54,592 nucleotides of DNA from JBBAEV01 sp041655735 (lineage in GTDB: Bacteria > Bacillota_I > Bacilli_A > RF39 > UBA660). Under the pieces are notes generated by a model. It saw only the letters and a list, made by a program, of their open reading frames with translations. It did no database searches and had not been told where the DNA came from. Position numbers and translations under genes: made by a program. Numbering within the stretch: position 1 is the stretch's first letter; each line of letters starts with the position of its first letter. The DNA lies in assembly GCA_041655735.1 (NCBI GenBank), contig JBBAEV010000002.1, positions 1 to 54,592 of the forward strand, written 5' to 3'. Positions 50,377 through 54,592 of the stretch are shown piece after piece.

Positions 50377-52173
50377 ATGAACAAACAAAATATTAGAAAC
50401 TTTTCGATAATTGCCCATATTGATCATGGGAAAAGTACTTTAGCTGATCGTATATTAGAAATAACTAATACTGTATCAAGTAGAAACATGAAACAACAAT
50501 TATTAGATAATATGGAGTTAGAAAGAGAAAGAGGCATTACAATTAAGTTAAATGCTGTTCAATTAAAATACAATTATAATAATGAAGAATATATCTTACA
50601 TTTAATAGATACTCCAGGGCATGTTGATTTTACATATGAAGTATCTAGATCTTTAGCGGCTTGTGAAGGGGCTGTCTTAGTTGTTGATGCAGCTCAGGGT
50701 ATTGAAGCACAAACTATTGCGAATGTTTATCTAGCTTTAGAAAACGATTTAAAAATAATACCAGTTATTAATAAAATTGATTTACCAAATGCAGATCCAG
50801 ATAAAGTAAAAAAAGAATTAAAGGAAACATTTGGTTTTAATGATAAAGAAATAATATCAGTAAGTGCTAAAACGGGAAAGGGAATAGATAAAGTATTAGA
50901 AAGAGTTATAAAAGAAATACCAGCTCCCAGTGGAAAAACTGAAGAGCCTCCTCAAGCTCTTATCTTTGATAGTTTTTATGACCCTTATCGTGGTGTTATA
51001 GCTTTGGTAAAGATAGTAAATGGCAAAGTAAAAAAAGGTGATTATATTAAAATGATGAATACTAATGCAGTGTATGATGTTATCGAATTAGGTATTAATA
51101 ATCCCTTTGAAGTAAGAAAAGATGAACTTATAACTGGAGAAGTGGGATGGATTAACGCTGGCATAAAAGATATTAAAGATATAAAAGTAGGAGATACTAT
51201 AACTTTAAAAAATAATCCTTCAACTAATAAACCACCTGGATATAAACCAATGAAACCAATGGTATTTTGTGGACTTTATCCAATTGATTCTACTAAATAC
51301 ACATTATTAAAAGATGCATTAGATAAACTAAAATTAAACGATGCTGCCTTAGAATTTGAACCAGAAACATCTACATCTTTAGGATTTGGCTTTAGATGTG
51401 GTTTTTTAGGTATGCTTCATATGGAAATAATTGAAGAAAGAATAGAAAGAGAATTTAAAATAGATTTAATCGCAACCTCTCCTAGTGTTATATATGAAGT
51501 TTATCTGACTGATAAAACCATGATTACTATTGATAACCCCACTAAAATGCCAGACAAACAAAAGATAGAGGAAATAAAAGAACCGTATATAAAAACTAGT
51601 ATTTTAGTACCTAATGAATATGTAGGTAGCATTATGGAATTATGTCAAGAAAAAAGAGGTACATATATTAATATGGATTATATTGATAAAAATAGAGTTA
51701 ATATTCATTACGAAGTGCCTTTATCAGAAATTGTATATGATTTTTTTGATAAATTAAAATCATATTCTAAAGGTTATGCTTCTTTTGATTATGAATTAAT
51801 AGGATATAAAACTAATGATTTAGTAAAAATGGATATTTTATTAAATAATGAAATAGTAGATGCTTTAAGTATTATAGTTCATAGAGATTTTGCCTATAAT
51901 AGAGGCAGAATAATAGTAAATAAATTAAAAAATATAATACCTAGACAAATGTTTGAAGTACCTGTTCAAGCAGTTATTGGAAGTAAAGTAATAGCTAGAT
52001 CTGATATTAAAGCCTTGAGAAAAAATGTATTAGCTAAATGTTATGGTGGAGATGTTTCTAGAAAAAGAAAACTACTTGAAAAACAAAAAGAAGGAAAGAA
52101 GAGAATGAAAAGAGTAGGTAATGTTGAGATACCTCAAGAAGCATTCTTATCTGTATTAAGTGTAGATGAATAA
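50377..52173 (+). CDS. lepA: Elongation factor 4 (LepA)
   Basis: A ribosome-bound GTPase that acts on stalled or mispositioned tRNA complexes and in 30S biogenesis. G1 is AHIDHGKS (residues 13-20), switch regions carry ERGITIKLNAV, G3 is DTPGHVDF and G4 is NKID. The LepA-specific C-terminal part is present (RRKRKLLEKQKEGKKRMKR, VEIPQEAFLSVL). Length 598 aa is typical. AAGGTGAT precedes the ATG. The place after the spoIIP unit and before hemW is that of B. subtilis. Confidence 0.97.
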   Translation: MNKQNIRNFSIIAHIDHGKSTLADRILEITNTVSSRNMKQQLLDNMELERERGITIKLNAVQLKYNYNNEEYILHLIDTPGHVDFTYEVSRSLAACEGAVLVVDAAQGIEAQTIANVYLALENDLKIIPVINKIDLPNADPDKVKKELKETFGFNDKEIISVSAKTGKGIDKVLERVIKEIPAPSGKTEEPPQALIFDSFYDPYRGVIALVKIVNGKVKKGDYIKMMNTNAVYDVIELGINNPFEVRKDELITGEVGWINAGIKDIKDIKVGDTITLKNNPSTNKPPGYKPMKPMVFCGLYPIDSTKYTLLKDALDKLKLNDAALEFEPETSTSLGFGFRCGFLGMLHMEIIEERIEREFKIDLIATSPSVIYEVYLTDKTMITIDNPTKMPDKQKIEEIKEPYIKTSILVPNEYVGSIMELCQEKRGTYINMDYIDKNRVNIHYEVPLSEIVYDFFDKLKSYSKGYASFDYELIGYKTNDLVKMDILLNNEIVDALSIIVHRDFAYNRGRIIVNKLKNIIPRQMFEVPVQAVIGSKVIARSDIKALRKNVLAKCYGGDVSRKRKLLEKQKEGKKRMKRVGNVEIPQEAFLSVLSVDE

Positions 52174-52174
52174 A

Positions 52175-52200
52175 AAAAAGATGATTAATATCATCTTTTT
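52175..52200. terminator. Bidirectional terminator between lepA and the minus-strand gene
   Basis: AAAAAGATGAT pairs with ATCATCTTTTT (11 bp) around a TAAT loop. Confidence 0.88.
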
Positions 52201-52846
52201 AGTTATCTGTTTCACTTGAATTAAGTGGGGCTTTACCACAATTACATCTTTTTGCATAAACATAAGAACTTTTATCTTTTTTTGTTGTATCTTTTGTTCT
52301 ATCTTTATGTCGTTTTGTTTTGTAGTAACTATCAGCATATCTTTCTAAATACTTTTTCATAAATAATACTTTTTTAGGATTGTTAGCAACCCCTACTATA
52401 TATAGATACTCACGATATTCTTCCATCCAAGTTTTATCACTTATTTCGTTTTTAGAAGGATCAAAAATATATCCATCCGCCTCTTTGTCGTGGCTTTCAA
52501 TAGCTTCTTGATATGCATCTTTATATCTATTTAAATATGCATTCATAGTTTCTAATTGAACTGGATTATTTATTATTTTCATTATAGACATATATTCACA
52601 ATAACGTTTATATGAAAAGTTATTTAGTATATTGTCCTTTCTCTTCTTTGAATGTAATTTAATAATATTTCTTTTCCCTATATTATCTTCTTCATCATTT
52701 TCAAATATAAATTGTTCATCAAAATTACCAGCCATAAAATCTCTTATAGCTTGTTCTTCTAAATCTTTTATTAAACGAGCTTCTTTTTTTAAAATATTGA
52801 ATAATTCTTTATACTTTCCCCAAGTTCTTTGATTCATTGTTGACAT
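52199..52846 (-). CDS. Charged protein of unknown function
   Basis: A 215-aa hydrophilic protein that I do not recognise, with many Lys, Glu, Asp and Tyr and no membrane span. Two similar segments suggest an internal duplication: NFSYKRYCEYMSIMKIINNP...AYLNRYKDAY and WMEEYREYLYIVGVANNP...KYLERYADSY. Each has Y-x-x-Y-L/M-x-I...NNP followed by YLxRYxDxY about 20 residues later. A CNCG motif lies near the C-terminus. GGAGGAGTAAAAC precedes the ATG. It is inserted between lepA and hemW, which are neighbours in B. subtilis. Confidence 0.68.
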   Translation of the reverse strand: MSTMNQRTWGKYKELFNILKKEARLIKDLEEQAIRDFMAGNFDEQFIFENDEEDNIGKRNIIKLHSKKRKDNILNNFSYKRYCEYMSIMKIINNPVQLETMNAYLNRYKDAYQEAIESHDKEADGYIFDPSKNEISDKTWMEEYREYLYIVGVANNPKKVLFMKKYLERYADSYYKTKRHKDRTKDTTKKDKSSYVYAKRCNCGKAPLNSSETDN

Positions 52847-52917
52847 GTTTTACTCCTCCATAAATTATTTGATGTTAAATATTATACGAAGAAACTAAAC
52901 TTATGTCAATTAAATTA

Positions 52918-52926
52918 TGGTATAAT
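52918..52926 (+). promoter_or_regulatory. Extended -10 promoter of hemW
   Basis: TGGTATAAT, 20 bases before ATG 52947, preceding a GAGGTG ribosome-binding site. Confidence 0.55.
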
Positions 52927-52946
52927 TTTCCTATCGAGGTGTTTAT

Positions 52947-54026
52947 ATGAACAGTATATATATTCATATTCCTTTCTGTAAGAATATTTGTTCTTATTGT
53001 GACTTTTGTAAAATTTATTATAATGAAACTTTAGTAAATAAATATTTAGAGGCATTAAGTAATGAAATAAAAAACAATTACAAAAAAGAAAAAATAAAAA
53101 CTTTATATATTGGAGGTGGAACTCCCTCTTCTTTAAATTTAAAACAATTAAAAAAAATATTTGGTATAATTAAACAAATTAAATTAGATAAAGATTATGA
53201 ATTTACTTTTGAACTTAATCCTGATGATCTAATAAAAGAAAAACTTCTTCTTTTAAAGAAAAATAAAGTAAATAGAATAAGTATTGGTGTTCAAACTTTC
53301 AATAACAAATATTTAAAGCTATTAAATAGAAGCCATAATATTAAACAAATAAAAGATGGTATTAAATTATCTAAAAGTATAGGTCTTAATAATATTAATT
53401 TAGATTTAATGTATGGTTTTTCTAATCAAACATTTAAAGAATTAAAGAAAGATGTAAAAACACTGCTATCATTAAATCCTACTCATATATCTACTTATTC
53501 ATTAATATTAGAACCTAATACTATTCTATATATTAACAACAACAAACCTATTAATGAAGATTTAGAATATAAAATGTATCAGTATATATGTAAAAAAATG
53601 CAAAAGAAAAAATATATTCATTATGAAATAAGTAATTTTTCAAAAGATAATTACCAATCAAACCATAATTTAAATTATTGGGATAATAATGAATACTATG
53701 GTTTTGGTTTAGGAGCTCACGGTTATATAAATGATTTCAGATATGAGAACACTAGAAGTATAAATAAATATATAAAGGGGAATTATTTATTAAAAAGCCA
53801 TAAATTGACCAAAAAAGAGACAATGGAAAATGAACTTATTTTAGGACTTAGAAAAATAGAAGGAATATCAATATTAAAATTTAAAAAAAAGTTTAATATT
53901 GATATAGAAAAAGTATTTGGTATAAACTTGTTAGAAAGAAAAAAAAATAATCTTTTTATAAAAGAAAAAAATATTTATATAATGAATGAAATATTAAATA
54001 AAGTATTAGAAGAGGTAGAAGAGTAA
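52947..54026 (+). CDS. hemW: Radical SAM heme chaperone-like protein HemW
   Basis: HemW binds heme and a radical-SAM 4Fe-4S cluster and delivers heme to respiratory proteins. The radical-SAM motif CxxxCxxC is at Cys11, Cys15 and Cys18 (PFCKNICSYCDFC), followed by LYIGGGTPSSL and NPDDL. The HemN-type fourth Cys arrangement (CxC) is not present, so coproporphyrinogen dehydrogenase is unlikely. Length 359 aa fits HemW. No heme-synthesis gene is seen here. The next gene starts directly after the stop. Confidence 0.92.
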   Translation: MNSIYIHIPFCKNICSYCDFCKIYYNETLVNKYLEALSNEIKNNYKKEKIKTLYIGGGTPSSLNLKQLKKIFGIIKQIKLDKDYEFTFELNPDDLIKEKLLLLKKNKVNRISIGVQTFNNKYLKLLNRSHNIKQIKDGIKLSKSIGLNNINLDLMYGFSNQTFKELKKDVKTLLSLNPTHISTYSLILEPNTILYINNNKPINEDLEYKMYQYICKKMQKKKYIHYEISNFSKDNYQSNHNLNYWDNNEYYGFGLGAHGYINDFRYENTRSINKYIKGNYLLKSHKLTKKETMENELILGLRKIEGISILKFKKKFNIDIEKVFGINLLERKKNNLFIKEKNIYIMNEILNKVLEEVEE

Positions 54027-54584
54027 ATGAATAAATTAAAATTAATGGTAGATATGGATTGGGTTATATGTGATAATGGGTTTCTACAAATAATGAATGA
54101 ATTTTTGGGAACTAATTATCCCCAAGATTATTTTAAAAAGTATTATATGCAGGAAACAATACCAAAAGAAAAGAAGAAAGCTTTTTTTAAATACTTTAAA
54201 GAAAAAAATTTTTATAATTATACACATTTATATGAAGGAGTCTACGAAGCATTGAAAGAATTAAATGATAAATATGAATTATATATTTCTACTTCATTTA
54301 TAATACCTGATATAAAAAGAGAATTAGGTTATTACTTAACATATAAATTTGAATATTTAATGAGAGAGCTGTCATTTTTAAAACCTGAAAATATAATATT
54401 TGTAGATGATAAAAATTTATTAAAAGCTGACATTATGATAGATGATAAAATAAATAATTTAAATGGAGCAAATAAAAAAATATTATTTACTGCTTATCAT
54501 AATAAAGAAATAAATGATAAAGAATTAAAGGAAAACGGTGTTATTCGAGTAAATAATTGGGATGAAATAAAAAAAATGTTATAA
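54027..54584 (+). CDS. NT5C-type 5' nucleotidase (HAD fold)
   Basis: A 185-aa HAD-fold protein like the 5'(3')-deoxyribonucleotidases of the NT5C group. Motif I is VDMDWVI (residues 8-14; the usual Gly of DxDGV is Trp), motif II is ISTSF (about 92-96), and motif III/IV is FVDDKNLLKADIMIDDKINN. It probably dephosphorylates a (deoxy)nucleoside monophosphate. The Trp in motif I may affect activity. Its ATG directly follows the hemW stop, so the two are coupled. It ends eight bases before the window edge. Confidence 0.8.
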   Translation: MNKLKLMVDMDWVICDNGFLQIMNEFLGTNYPQDYFKKYYMQETIPKEKKKAFFKYFKEKNFYNYTHLYEGVYEALKELNDKYELYISTSFIIPDIKRELGYYLTYKFEYLMRELSFLKPENIIFVDDKNLLKADIMIDDKINNLNGANKKILFTAYHNKEINDKELKENGVIRVNNWDEIKKML

Positions 54585-54592
54585 ACTGGAAA

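Noticed and set aside
52947..54026. hemW as oxygen-independent coproporphyrinogen oxidase (HemN)
   Set aside because: The HemN CxxxCxxCxC motif is absent and the location is the hemW locus.
1..54592. tRNA, rRNA or CRISPR arrays
   Set aside because: No cloverleaf-like GC-rich segment, rRNA-like sequence or regularly spaced repeats were seen on reading; a tRNAscan or CRISPR search was not possible here.

Overview
This window comes from an AT-rich, Gram-positive-type bacterium of the Bacilli lineage. The nearest fit is an uncultured, reduced-genome relative of Bacillus/Erysipelotrichia or RF39-like clades; that placement is inferred from gene content and no tree was built. TGA is used as a stop (mutL ends in it) and TGG encodes Trp, so this is the standard bacterial code and not that of Mycoplasma. 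The organism looks spore-forming: sigK with a pro-sequence, gpr, spoIIP and sirA are all present. It probably makes lipoteichoic-acid-like polymers, has SOS control through LexA, keeps comEA/comEC, and carries a membrane Rnf-type electron-transfer operon. Many promoters share an extended -10 element, TGTTATAAT, 24-33 bases before the start codon.

Layout. 1-9.7 kb: mutS, a small membrane protein, a frameshifted gene and an insertion sequence flanked by a perfect 27-bp direct repeat, then mutL, a small unknown, miaA and an LTA-synthase-like enzyme. 9.7-14.2 kb: lexA divergent from a 46-codon membrane peptide (two LexA boxes between them), then tkt, sirA, yneF and a class-I glutamine-amidotransferase-like hydrolase. 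This is the B. subtilis lexA-yneA-...-tkt-sirA-yneF order. 14.2-28.1 kb: parE and parC, normally adjacent, are separated by an unknown gene, uvrB, uvrA, a HAD phosphatase, a diverged deformylase, uvrC and a small unknown. 28.1-29.5 kb: an APH-fold kinase-like gene and a small unknown.

29.5-33.7 kb: an rnf operon of unusual build: rnfC, an rnfD fused to an RnfG-type FMN domain, a 30-aa membrane stub at the rnfG position, rnfE, rnfA, a 33-aa CxxCxxxCxxC membrane peptide, and a 33-aa membrane stub at the rnfB position. No RnfB ferredoxin domain is present. 33.8-38.5 kb: sepF, divIVA, a T-box-controlled type-2 ileS, and a pilin-like protein without a prepilin cleavage motif. 38.5-39.5 kb: sigK on the minus strand and a ~110-nt orphan transcription unit.

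39.5-54.6 kb: a Cys-rich unknown, yqeG, yqeH, comEA, comEC, holA, a minus-strand insertion (queH, transglutaminase-like gene, rpsT), gpr, spoIIP, a yqxA-position gene, an unknown membrane-anchored protein, lepA, a minus-strand unknown, hemW and an NT5C-type nucleotidase. This follows the B. subtilis yqeG-hemW order with several genes lost. No tRNA, rRNA, CRISPR array or prophage was recognised.
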